The notes: generated from the sequence alone by a model not told the origin. Counted from the first letter of the stretch, positions 1-6,934 are shown. The stretch is DNA of 9,200 bases from Thermoplasmata archaeon (GCA_030046135.1 JASIEC010000061.1:1-9200); one strand, 5' to 3'. Numbers and translations are program-made.

Positions 1-435
1 GTGCGCGGGCTGGGTCTCCTCCCGCAGCTGGCGTTCCACGAGCTGCCGTCGGGCCCGGGCGACGTCGTCCGGATCGAACCGCGGCCGGAGGATGACGTCG
101 GCGAGGAGTCCAAGGAGCTTCTCCCAGTCGGCGCTCGGGCCCCAGATCGTGACTTCCGCCGATTCGGGGGAGCACTGTCGCGAGAGGACGGCCCCCGCCC
201 GATCAAGGCGCCGGGCGAGCACAACTCGATCGTACCGACCCGCCGCGCTCGTGACGAGCTGGTTCGTCAGGCGGGCGGTCCCTTCGGAGCCCGGTGGATC
301 GTACGCCCAGCCTCCGGGAACCACGACCGTCGCGGAGAAGCTTCGCGACCCCGAGGGAGGGGCCTGGCGGACGACGTCGAGCCCCTCGAGCCCGCGGCAG
401 TACTCGATCCTCAGCGGGTCCGTCGCCTCACTCAT
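1..435 (-). CDS. M16-like peptidase homologue lacking the zinc site (partial; C-terminus outside window)
   Basis: The minus strand is open for 145 codons from an ATG at 435 to the window edge, so the 3' part is missing. The visible residues follow the N-terminal half of an M16 domain: a beta strand (SFSATVVVPGGW, residues 32-43), a G-x-A helix, then ADVILRPRFDPDDVARAR (112-129), which matches the 'dml.nP.f...e...ek' segment of M16 proteins. Where active members have HxxEH, this protein has R55, N58 and Q59, so the zinc ligands and the catalytic Glu are gone; a Glu (E134) remains near the third-ligand position. Its ATG overlaps the 3' end of the intact M16 gene by 8 bp, and a GGGGAG-like ribosome site lies about 9 nt upstream. 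Known two-gene M16 systems pair a catalytic with a non-catalytic subunit, so I infer a heterodimer partner. The fold is likely; the role is inferred. Confidence 0.75.
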   Translation of the reverse strand, partial: MSEATDPLRIEYCRGLEGLDVVRQAPPSGSRSFSATVVVPGGWAYDPPGSEGTARLTNQLVTSAAGRYDRVVLARRLDRAGAVLSRQCSPESAEVTIWGPSADWEKLLGLLADVILRPRFDPDDVARARRQLVERQLREETQPAH

Positions 436-1747
436 CGGACTCTGCTCCCCTCGGCTCGTACCCGACGACCACGCGTCGCTCCTCGGCGAACAGCGCCTCG
501 GCCCGCGCCCGGAGATCTCGCGCGCTCACGGCGAGGAGGGCGCGGAACAACTCGTCCTCGTAGCGAGGCGAACGGAGGACCGAGAAGTAGCCGACGCGGA
601 AGCCGGTGCGCGAGGCGCCCTCGTAGGCGATCGCGGCCGCCCGACGCAACCGAACGCGGACCTCCTCGACCTCCGCGGCCGTGGGACCCCGGGAGGCGAG
701 GCGATCGAGCAGGCGATACACCGCCCGCTCGAGCCGGCGGAGGGAGACCCCGCGGGCCGCCTGAACCTGCACCGTGAACAGCCCGGGGTACTTTCGCGGT
801 CTCCACTCGCTCGTCGCCCGGACCGCGAGCCCGGGGTCGACGAGGCCCCGGTAGAGGCGCGAACTCGGATGCTCCGAAGCGCGCCCCCACGTCGAGCCGA
901 TCGGGAACATCCGGCTCTCGCCTCCGAGGATGGTGTCGAGGACGATCGTCGCGGGGGTGGCGGGGTCCGCCAGCGCCGGCGCGGGGTATCCGATCTGGAG
1001 ATACGGCGTGGTTCCCGGCCCGGAGAGGGTCGCGCGACGTTCGCCGCGAGCGGGCGGCTCGACATCCGAGACGTCCACTCCCTCGCCCGTCGAGGGGAGC
1101 GGCCCGAACCGTCGGCGGATCTCCCGCTCGGTCCGCCGGGGGTCGAACGCACCGGCGACCACGAGCGTCGCGTTCTTCGTGCCGTAGTACTTCCGATAGT
1201 ACTCGCGGAGCTGGGCGCCGCTCATCGACTCGATGTCGGCCCGGCGGCCGAGGGCGTCCCAACGGTACGGATGGACCCGGAACGCGAGCTGGTAGAGCTC
1301 TTCCTCGACACGGAACTCGGGCCAGTTCTCGTTCCCCTCGCGCTCGGAGAGGACGACCGTCCTCTCCCTCGCCACCTCGCGGTCGGTGATCAGGGCGCGG
1401 GTCATCCGGTCGGACTCGATATCGAGCGGCACCGCGAGATGCTCCTTCGGGACCGTGGAGAAGTACGCGGTGAAGTCGACGTCCGTGAAGGCGTTCAGCT
1501 CCCCGCCGACGCTCACGACGGCCCGGTCGATCTCCCCTTTCGCGTAGCGGGGCGATCCCTCGAACAGCATGTGCTCGACCCAGTGGGAGGCCCCCGTGAT
1601 CCCGGGATGTTCGTTCGTCGAGCCGACCCGGTACCACACCCACACGCTGGCGGTCGGGCTTCCCGGCTCCGGGGCGAGGATCGCCCGCAGCCCGTTCGGG
1701 AGGGTGAACTCGCGAAGGCGGGGCCGGAGCAGCGCCGGGGGGACCAT
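428..1747 (-). CDS. M16-family zinc metallopeptidase (insulinase/processing-protease type), catalytic subunit
   Basis: Predicted 439-aa zinc peptidase of the short M16 type (one N-terminal plus one C-terminal M16 domain, the usual length). It has the inverted zinc motif H55-W-V-E58-H59, with E135 at the expected spacing as third ligand (VVLSEREGNEN). The flanking signatures LPNGLRAI near the N-terminus and GGELNAFTDVDFTAYF (81-96) are typical. The C-terminal domain carries SSRLY (295-299), the Arg-Tyr substrate-binding pair of the family, preceded by a short insertion after ILGGESRM. No signal peptide or membrane segment is visible, so a cytoplasmic location is likely. I chose the ATG at 1747 because the conserved domain begins just after it and a TATA-like box sits 27 bp upstream, consistent with a leaderless mRNA. 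The open frame continues upstream to 1846, but that extension is Arg-rich, unlike the family, and would cross the promoter. It is probably co-transcribed with the overlapping zinc-less homologue downstream. Confidence 0.92.
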   Translation of the reverse strand: MVPPALLRPRLREFTLPNGLRAILAPEPGSPTASVWVWYRVGSTNEHPGITGASHWVEHMLFEGSPRYAKGEIDRAVVSVGGELNAFTDVDFTAYFSTVPKEHLAVPLDIESDRMTRALITDREVARERTVVLSEREGNENWPEFRVEEELYQLAFRVHPYRWDALGRRADIESMSGAQLREYYRKYYGTKNATLVVAGAFDPRRTEREIRRRFGPLPSTGEGVDVSDVEPPARGERRATLSGPGTTPYLQIGYPAPALADPATPATIVLDTILGGESRMFPIGSTWGRASEHPSSRLYRGLVDPGLAVRATSEWRPRKYPGLFTVQVQAARGVSLRRLERAVYRLLDRLASRGPTAAEVEEVRVRLRRAAAIAYEGASRTGFRVGYFSVLRSPRYEDELFRALLAVSARDLRARAEALFAEERRVVVGYEPRGAESDE

Positions 1748-1770
1748 CGCCCCCCGCCGAGCGGCCTTCG

Positions 1771-1777
1771 CATATAA
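1771..1777 (-). promoter_or_regulatory. TATA-like box for the M16 gene pair
   Basis: On the minus strand this reads TTATATG, an AT-rich island in very GC-rich DNA. Its centre lies about 27 bp upstream of the ATG at 1747, the distance expected between an archaeal TATA box and a transcription start located at the start codon (leaderless). There is no Shine-Dalgarno sequence before that ATG, which fits. The role is inferred from position and composition. Confidence 0.6.
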
Positions 1778-1788
1778 CGCCCGGGCGT
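1777..1788. repeat. Perfect 12-bp palindrome beside the M16 TATA box
   Basis: The sequence ACGCCCGGGCGT is its own reverse complement. It shares one base with the M16 TATA-like box and occupies the place where TFB would contact DNA upstream of TATA (the BRE position). A dimeric regulator bound here could affect the M16 promoter. In such GC-rich DNA a chance palindrome is possible, so operator function is only a suggestion. Confidence 0.4.
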
Positions 1789-1844
1789 CGGTCCGGCGGG
1801 GGTGGCGTCGAGGGTCCCCACCGCCGGCGAGGCGGCTCGGCCAC

Positions 1845-1853
1845 AATAGTTAT
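1845..1853 (+). promoter_or_regulatory. TATA-like box for the lipid-biosynthesis operon
   Basis: AATAGTTAT is an AT-rich island in GC-rich surroundings. Its 3' part (TTAT) is centred 27-28 bp upstream of the GTG at 1879, matching an archaeal promoter that starts transcription at or next to the start codon. The only purine-rich stretch (GGAGGG, 1855-1860) is 18 nt from the GTG, too far for a normal ribosome site, which again favours a leaderless first gene. Confidence 0.55.
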
Positions 1854-1857
1854 CGGA

Positions 1858-1878
1858 GGGCCCCGGCCATCGGGGCCC
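1858..1878. repeat. Inverted repeat with 8-bp arms between TATA box and GTG start
   Basis: The arms GGGCCCCG (1858-1865) and CGGGGCCC (1871-1878) are perfect reverse complements separated by the five bases GCCAT, and the repeat ends exactly at the base before the GTG start. It fills the space between the TATA-like box and the presumed transcription start. That is a typical place for an archaeal repressor operator. If the mRNA has a leader instead, the same sequence would form a strong hairpin against the start codon. Function not demonstrated. Confidence 0.5.
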
Positions 1879-2727
1879 GTGCGGGCAGCGCTCCGGCTGG
1901 TCCGGCCCGGGAACGTTGCCGTCTCCTTCCTCGGGACGATCGTGGGGGGCCTCGTCGCGTGGGGCCATGGGGTGGCGCTGGCCCGCGGGAGCTGGCTCGA
2001 TCTCGCCCTCCTCGCGATCTCGACCGCGCTCGTGACCTCGGGCGGGAACGTCCTCAACGACCTCGAGGACCGGGAGGGCGACCGGGTGAATCACCCGGAG
2101 CGACCCCTTGTGACAGGCGAAGTGAGCGTGCCGGCGGCGCGAGGGCTGACCGTCGGTGCGTTTGTGGGGGGGATCGCGGTCGCGGTGCCCGTCGCGATCC
2201 GCGAGCCGCTCGTCGCCGCGATCCTCGCGGCGGCCGTCGCTCTCCTCCTCGGCTACGAGCTGGCCTGGAAGCAGCGAGGGTTCGTCGGGAACCTCGTCGT
2301 CGCCGCGCTCACGGGGCTCGTCTTTCTCTACGGCGGGGCGGCCGCCGGGGCCGCCCCACTGCTCCTTCCGTTCGCGGCGATGGCGGTCCTCGCGACGCTG
2401 AGCCGGGAGGTCATCAAGGACATGGAAGATATCGGGGGCGACGTCGACCGTACGACGCTCCCCCGAACCCGCGGCCTCGCGGTCTCCTCGACGGTCGCGC
2501 GTGCCTCCGTCCTCGGGGCGATCGTGCTCAGCGCCGTCCCGCTCGTCTGGTTCGTCCCGCTGGGCACCCTCGTCGGGGACCTCTACGCCCTCGCGGTCGG
2601 GATCGCGGACGCCGTGTTCGTCGTCTCGGTCCTCTACTTGCCGCGCTTGCTGCGGCTCGAGCAGCGCACGAGCAAGGCGGCGATGACCGTCGCTCTTCTC
2701 GCGTTCGTGGTGGTGGCGTTCCGGTGA
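1879..2727 (+). CDS. Digeranylgeranylglyceryl phosphate synthase (UbiA prenyltransferase family)
   Basis: Membrane enzyme of 282 aa that adds the second geranylgeranyl chain, from GGPP, to geranylgeranylglyceryl phosphate, giving the archaeol backbone. Both Asp-rich, Mg-binding signatures of UbiA enzymes are present: N57-x2-N60-D61-L-E-D64-R-E-G-D68 and, in the second half, D171-M-E-D174-I-G-G-D178. The segment SREVIKDMEDIGGD followed by RTTLPRTRG is characteristic of the archaeal lipid branch of the family rather than of quinone or heme prenyltransferases. Many hydrophobic helices span the protein, and its length is normal for the family. The GTG start is supported by the typical opening MRAALRLVRPGN and by the TATA box 27-28 bp upstream. 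It is the first gene of the operon, and its TGA overlaps the GTG of the GGGP synthase gene by 4 bp, so the enzyme making its substrate is translated next. Other UbiA specificities are possible but unlikely in this context. Confidence 0.93.
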   Translation: MRAALRLVRPGNVAVSFLGTIVGGLVAWGHGVALARGSWLDLALLAISTALVTSGGNVLNDLEDREGDRVNHPERPLVTGEVSVPAARGLTVGAFVGGIAVAVPVAIREPLVAAILAAAVALLLGYELAWKQRGFVGNLVVAALTGLVFLYGGAAAGAAPLLLPFAAMAVLATLSREVIKDMEDIGGDVDRTTLPRTRGLAVSSTVARASVLGAIVLSAVPLVWFVPLGTLVGDLYALAVGIADAVFVVSVLYLPRLLRLEQRTSKAAMTVALLAFVVVAFR

Positions 2728-3485
2728 CCGAGGCGGGGCCGGGCCGGGTCGAGCGGCACCTTCGCGAGCGGATCCGCGAGGGCCCGATCCACCTCACGTT
2801 GATCGACCCCGAGAAGTCGCCCGGGGGCCGGGCCGCGGACGTGGCGCGGGGGGCCGAAGCCGCCGGGAGCGACGTCGTGCTGCTGGGCGGATCCACGGGG
2901 ATCTCCCCCGAGACGATGGGCCGGGCGGCGACGGAGGTCAAGCGGGCCGTCCGGATCCCCGCGGTGATCTTCCCCGAGGGCCCGGGATCGATCGCTCGCG
3001 AGGCCGACGCGATCCTGTTCATGAGCCTCCTCAACTCCCGGAACCTCGACCTCGTCATCCGCGCGCACGCCCGCGCGGCCCCCCACCTCCGCGCGATCGG
3101 GCTCGAGGCGATCCCGATGGGGTACCTCGTCATCGCCCCGGGGATGCGGGTCGGGGAGGTCGGTGAGGTCGACACCGTCGCCCGGGACGATCCCGCCGCC
3201 GCGGTAGGGTACGGTCTGGCCGCGGAGATGCTTGGGATGAGGTTCCTCTACCTCGAGGCCGGCTCCGGAGCGCCCGCCCCGGTGCCCTCGGCGATGGTCC
3301 GGGCGGTCCGCGACGCGGTCCGCCTCCCCCTCATCGTCGGAGGGGGCATCCGCTCTGCCGGGGACGCGCGCCCTCTCCTCGACGCCGGGGCGGACGCCCT
3401 CGTCACCGGAACGGTCACCGAGGAGGAAGGAACGGGGACCGAGTTCCGGGCGATCGTCCAGGAGGTCCGTCGTGCCCGCCGATAA
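2724..3485 (+). CDS. Geranylgeranylglyceryl phosphate synthase (PcrB/GGGPS family)
   Basis: Cytosolic TIM-barrel prenyltransferase (253 aa, normal length) that joins geranylgeranyl diphosphate to sn-glycerol-1-phosphate, the first committed and stereochemistry-defining step of archaeal lipid synthesis. Family motifs run in order: LTLIDPEK (24-31), GGSTGIS (55-61), FPEGPGSI (83-90), SLLNSRN (101-107), YLEAGSGA (176-183), GGGIRS (206-211, phosphate binding) and GADALVTGT (222-230). The GTG at 2724 overlaps the preceding TGA as GTGA and begins just before the conserved helix VERHLRERIREGPIHLTLID. The frame stays open upstream of this, but that part is only an out-of-frame reading of the prenyltransferase gene. 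The 3' end overlaps the DUF2070 gene by 14 bp and contains its ribosome site. The bacterial PcrB homologue (heptaprenylglyceryl phosphate synthase) is the only close alternative, and the archaeal neighbours rule against it. Confidence 0.95.
   Translation: MTEAGPGRVERHLRERIREGPIHLTLIDPEKSPGGRAADVARGAEAAGSDVVLLGGSTGISPETMGRAATEVKRAVRIPAVIFPEGPGSIAREADAILFMSLLNSRNLDLVIRAHARAAPHLRAIGLEAIPMGYLVIAPGMRVGEVGEVDTVARDDPAAAVGYGLAAEMLGMRFLYLEAGSGAPAPVPSAMVRAVRDAVRLPLIVGGGIRSAGDARPLLDAGADALVTGTVTEEEGTGTEFRAIVQEVRRARR
3460..3466 (+). promoter_or_regulatory. Strong Shine-Dalgarno site for the DUF2070 gene
   Basis: AGGAGGT lies inside the end of the GGGP synthase gene, with a 5-nt spacer to the GTG at 3472. 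It is the clearest ribosome binding site in the window. It fixes the DUF2070 start and implies that ribosomes load internally even though the two genes overlap. Confidence 0.75.
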
Positions 3486-5292
3486 CGGGCCCCCGCCCGC
3501 CGTCCCGCCGCGTCCGGGCGAGGCGCATCGTGGGAGCCTCCTCTTCCGAGCTCCCCCGGCCCCCGTGACCCTCGGCCTCATCGTCCTGGTCTCCGCTGCC
3601 CTCGCCGCCCTGTACTGGCCGAGGATCGGGCGTCCGTTCGGCGAGGGGCTCCTGCTCGCGTTCGCGGGACCGGCGCTCGTCGCGTGCGTCGTGACCACGC
3701 CTCTCGCGCGGGCGCTGGGCGGTCGTCTCGAGTTCCACCGATCCGTCTTCCTCGTCTTCTCGGTCCTCCTCCTCCAGCTGCCGCTCGCCGCGGCGTGGCG
3801 GGGGGCCGAGGCGCTGTGGCCCCGGGTCGCGCCGCCGCTCGTGCTCCTCGCTCCGTTCCTCGCCGGTCCCGCGTTCTGGTTCCGCCATCTGACCCTCTAC
3901 GGGGTCTCGCGCTCGAGCCACGCGAGGATGCTCCCGGTCTCCCTCCTCCACCCCCTGCTCGCCCTCCTGGGCCTCGCGGCCGTGCTGCCGTTCACCGCCT
4001 CGGCCCTCGAGGCGACGATCGCGATCCTCCCCATCGCCTTCGTCTGCGCGGTCGGGGTCCTCACCGCGGCCGACCGACCGATCGAGCGGGAGTTCCACGC
4101 GTCGGGCGTCTCGCTGATCCGTCCCCTCCTCAACCACGTCGAGAACCGGGACGAAGAGGCGACGCGCACGCTCGAGGAGTTCTTCCTCCGCTCGGCGGTC
4201 CTCGCCTCGGTGCGGGTGAGCCTCCTCGGCTTCGTCCGGAGCGGGCGGGTCCACGTCAGCGTGGCCCTCCCCGCGGTCCACCCGGGCCCGTTCGCCTCGC
4301 TCGGGGCGAGCGATCTCCCTCGGAAACTCTCGAGGCTCCTCGGCCCCGACGCCGGGACGGTCCTCGTCCCGCACACTCCGTGCGATCACGATCTCGACCT
4401 CCCGTCGCGGGCGGAGGTCGAGCGGCTCGCGGAGGCGAGCCGTGAGCTCCTCGGCCGACTCGCTCCGCCGCGCTCGGGGAAGGCGAGCCCCCTCGTGAGC
4501 CCCCGGCCGGGGAGCCTCGCCCGGGCGCAGCTCTTGGGCGACGTCGCCCTGGTCGTCGTCACCCAGGCCCCGCAACCGACGGACGACATCGCCTACTCGG
4601 TCGCCGACCGGATCGTCCGGGAGATCGCCCGCGAGGAGGGTCTCCAGGTGGCGCTCGTGGACGCCCACAACTCCTACGTGGAAGGCCAGGGGGACATCTC
4701 GTTCGGAAGCCCGGCCGCTCGGCAGCTCGAGGCCGACGTGCGGGCCGCCGTCGTGGCGGCGAGAGCCGCCGCCCGCGACGGGCCGATCGAGGTCGGCGTC
4801 GCGAGCCGGGCCGGCTACTCCATCGGCCGGGACGGGATCGGCCCCGAAGGGATCCGGGCCCTCGTGATCCGGGCGGGAGGCGCCACGACCGGCTACGTCC
4901 TCGTCGACGGCAACAATCTCGTCCTCGGCGTGCGGGACCGGGTCCTTCCCGAGCTCCTCGGCGTCGTCGACGTCGCCGAGGTCCTCACCACCGACAACCA
5001 CGTCGTCCACGAGGTCGACGGGGGGATCAATCCGCTCGGGGAGCGCTACCCGGCAGAGCTCCTCGCCCGCGATGCGAAGGAGGTCCTCGAGCGGGCGCGG
5101 GCCGACCTCGGGGTCGCGGAGGCGCGGTTCGCGACGACCGAGATCGCCGACGTGAAGGTCCTCGGACCGGGGTACACCGCTCGCCTTTTGACCTCCCTCG
5201 GGGACACCCTCTCGATGTTCGCCCGGATCTTCCCGGCGTCGCTCGCGCTCATGCTCACGAGCTCGCTCGTCATCGCCCTCCTCCTCCGCTAG
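3472..5292 (+). CDS. DUF2070 family membrane protein (COG3356; predicted lipid hydrolase-like)
   Basis: Archaeal membrane protein of 606 aa with no experimentally known function that I can name. Hydrophobic segments lie at about 31-50, 58-78, 91-108, 121-141, 155-176 and 180-200. A large soluble domain (about 205-580) follows, then one C-terminal membrane helix (about 586-605); this layout and length are those of DUF2070. Conserved-looking polar motifs in the soluble part are VHPGPF (269-274), HTPCDHDLD (301-309), DAHNSYVEGQGD (397-408) and TTDNHVVHEVDGG (506-518). Their His/Asp content suggests a metal or hydrolase site, in line with the COG3356 prediction of a membrane-associated relative of neutral ceramidases. 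The GTG start is set by the AGGAGGT site. The gene sits between lipid synthesis genes, so a role in membrane lipid turnover or quality control is an attractive inference. I am sure of the family and unsure of the activity. Confidence 0.9.
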   Translation: MPADNGPPPAVPPRPGEAHRGSLLFRAPPAPVTLGLIVLVSAALAALYWPRIGRPFGEGLLLAFAGPALVACVVTTPLARALGGRLEFHRSVFLVFSVLLLQLPLAAAWRGAEALWPRVAPPLVLLAPFLAGPAFWFRHLTLYGVSRSSHARMLPVSLLHPLLALLGLAAVLPFTASALEATIAILPIAFVCAVGVLTAADRPIEREFHASGVSLIRPLLNHVENRDEEATRTLEEFFLRSAVLASVRVSLLGFVRSGRVHVSVALPAVHPGPFASLGASDLPRKLSRLLGPDAGTVLVPHTPCDHDLDLPSRAEVERLAEASRELLGRLAPPRSGKASPLVSPRPGSLARAQLLGDVALVVVTQAPQPTDDIAYSVADRIVREIAREEGLQVALVDAHNSYVEGQGDISFGSPAARQLEADVRAAVVAARAAARDGPIEVGVASRAGYSIGRDGIGPEGIRALVIRAGGATTGYVLVDGNNLVLGVRDRVLPELLGVVDVAEVLTTDNHVVHEVDGGINPLGERYPAELLARDAKEVLERARADLGVAEARFATTEIADVKVLGPGYTARLLTSLGDTLSMFARIFPASLALMLTSSLVIALLLR

Positions 5293-5299
5293 CGCCGCG

Positions 5300-6931
5300 A
5301 TGGCGACCGACCCCGACACGAGCTCGGGCAGCGCCGCGAAGGCGATCGGGGACGAACCGTCGCTGAGGCTCCTCCAGGAGCTCGTCGCCATCGCCCCGAC
5401 CAACCTCGAGGACCTCGCGAGGAACCGGTACGAGAAGCCGAACTATCCGCGGGCCTCCGAGGCGATCGCGCGGGCCGCTCGCGCGAGGGGCCTCTCGACG
5501 ACCGTCTACGACCCCCTCGCGGACCCGACGGCGGACGGGGAATTCCACAACGTCCCCCGTCCGAACGTCGTCGTCGATCTCGACCGCGGCGCGAAGGAGA
5601 CGGTGCTGATCCTCGCCCACTACGACGTTGTCCCGATCCCGGCGGAGCAGCGGACCCGCTGGTCGAGCCCCCCCCACGCCCTCACGGAGCGCAGGAACGG
5701 CCGCCTGTACGGCCGAGGGTCGAACGACGACCTCGGGAGCGGGGTCGTCGCGTCGCTCCTCGCCCTCGGACGGCTCGCCGAGGACGACCGGCTCCCGCGG
5801 AACGTCCGGTTGCTCGCGTGCTGCGACGAGGAGACCGGCGGGGTCGGGGGGATCGAGGCCGTCCTGGCGCACGATGCGCGGCTCCCGCCCCACGACCCCG
5901 CCCGGTTCGTCCGAGGGGACGTCGCCCTCATCCCCGACGGGAGCCCCCACGCCACCGCCGGCTCGAGCGGGGTCGCCTTCCTCGAGGCGTCGTTCGAGGC
6001 GCCGGTTCCCCTCCACGACGCGGTCGCGTACGGCCAGACCCTGGTCGGGCTCGACGCGCTCACGCGCCGCTGGCGCTCTGCCTTCCGGTCGCCGGACTGG
6101 CCGGACCGCGGCGCCCCCGAGCCCGTCATCACGGGGCGCGCAACGGTGACGAGGCTCGACGTCGCCTCGGTCGGAGACGCCGGGGCCGTGCCGCGCCTGC
6201 GGGTCGCCCACGCGGAGACCGACGCGGCGAACCAGATCGCCCGCGCGGTGACGTTGCTCCTCGACGGCCCCGCGCCCGAGCTCGCGTCCCTGCCGGACCG
6301 GCTTCGGACGCTCGTCGCCGCACCGTACCGGCTTGAACCGGCCGGGGCCACGTCGCTCGAGCGGCGCGACGGGTCTCTCGCCCTGCAGCTGATCGGGGAG
6401 GCGGCGCACGGTGGGTACCCGCATCGGGGCCACAATCCCGTCCCCGCCACCCTTCGCCTCCTCGAGGGGGCGATGCGCGCGCGGTGGATCGACTCGGCGG
6501 CGCCGACGAGCACGACGTTCACGGTCGATGTGCGCCTCACCCCCGAGATGGAGCTGGACCAGGGCCTGGCGGCCGCGTTCGAGGACGTCCGGGCGCGGGC
6601 CCCGCCGGGGCTCTCCTCGGCGCGGCTCGTGGCGCCTCCCGAACGGTGTCGGCCGGGGTACGCGCTTCCTCCGGGGGATCCTTCCGCGAAGAAGCTCGCG
6701 AGGATCCTTCGGGAGACCGTCGGAGGCGACGGGGAGATCCTCGGCGAGTACGGGGGCACGGACGCGAGCTCGCTCCGCGGCGTCCTCACACCGGGCGGGG
6801 CGCCGATCCCGGCGCTCGTCTTCGGGAGCATGGACACGATCGCGAACATCCACGATGCGGAGGAGAGCGTCGATCCCCGCCTCCTCGCGGGCGTCGCGCG
6901 GACGATCGAGCGGTTCGTCCGGGAGCCGTAG
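5300..6931 (+). CDS. M20-family metallohydrolase (peptidase/deacylase, ArgE/DapE/PepV-like)
   Basis: Cytosolic di-metal amidohydrolase of 543 aa, longer than the roughly 370-450 aa of common M20 enzymes. The five metal ligands and the catalytic Glu are all recognisable: H107 with D109 (AHYDVVP), D143 (GRGSND), E177 catalytic and E178 ligand (DEETGG), D213 (IPDGS) and H518 (ANIHDAEE). The lid-domain motif GEAAHGGYPHRGHNP (366-380) is present. Between D213 and that motif are about 150 residues instead of the usual few dozen. This stretch begins with a strand-like GVAFLEASFEA (224-234) that resembles another copy of the lid start, as in the double-lid, monomeric dipeptidase PepV. The ATG lies 7 bp after the DUF2070 stop, with no clear Shine-Dalgarno site. 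The substrate cannot be told from sequence: di- or tripeptides, N-acyl amino acids or a succinylated intermediate are all possible. Its place among lipid genes may be coincidental. Confidence 0.85.
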   Translation: MATDPDTSSGSAAKAIGDEPSLRLLQELVAIAPTNLEDLARNRYEKPNYPRASEAIARAARARGLSTTVYDPLADPTADGEFHNVPRPNVVVDLDRGAKETVLILAHYDVVPIPAEQRTRWSSPPHALTERRNGRLYGRGSNDDLGSGVVASLLALGRLAEDDRLPRNVRLLACCDEETGGVGGIEAVLAHDARLPPHDPARFVRGDVALIPDGSPHATAGSSGVAFLEASFEAPVPLHDAVAYGQTLVGLDALTRRWRSAFRSPDWPDRGAPEPVITGRATVTRLDVASVGDAGAVPRLRVAHAETDAANQIARAVTLLLDGPAPELASLPDRLRTLVAAPYRLEPAGATSLERRDGSLALQLIGEAAHGGYPHRGHNPVPATLRLLEGAMRARWIDSAAPTSTTFTVDVRLTPEMELDQGLAAAFEDVRARAPPGLSSARLVAPPERCRPGYALPPGDPSAKKLARILRETVGGDGEILGEYGGTDASSLRGVLTPGGAPIPALVFGSMDTIANIHDAEESVDPRLLAGVARTIERFVREP

Positions 6932-6934
6932 CGC

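Noticed and set aside
92..1777. A 561-codon plus-strand open frame across the M16 pair
   Set aside because: The product is an Arg/Glu/Asp/Pro-rich shadow. The minus strand encodes an intact M16 peptidase and its homologue through the same region.
1793..1827. Inverted arms CCGGCGG (1793-1799) and CCGCCGG (1821-1827) in the divergent promoter region
   Set aside because: The 21-base spacer, imperfect inner pairing and simple G/C composition make chance likely; not listed as a separate feature.
1748..1846. N-terminal extension of the M16 peptidase to an upstream ATG at 1846
   Set aside because: The extra 33 residues are Arg-rich and unlike the family, and the extension would place the TATA-like box and palindrome inside the gene.
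1569..2723. Upstream extension of the GGGP synthase frame through the prenyltransferase gene
   Set aside because: GGGP synthase is complete from the GTG at 2724. The upstream residues are a shadow of the UbiA-family gene.
3415..5403. A 662-codon open frame on the minus strand opposite the DUF2070 gene, longer than that gene
   Set aside because: Its product is a low-complexity run of E, R, D, G and P with no recognisable domain, as expected for the mirror frame of a GC-rich gene whose third positions are G or C. The plus strand has clear family motifs, membrane helices and a strong ribosome site.
5270..6853. A 527-codon minus-strand open frame opposite the M20 gene
   Set aside because: Again an Arg/Asp/Glu/Gly-rich mirror translation without motifs; the plus-strand gene has all M20 metal ligands in order.
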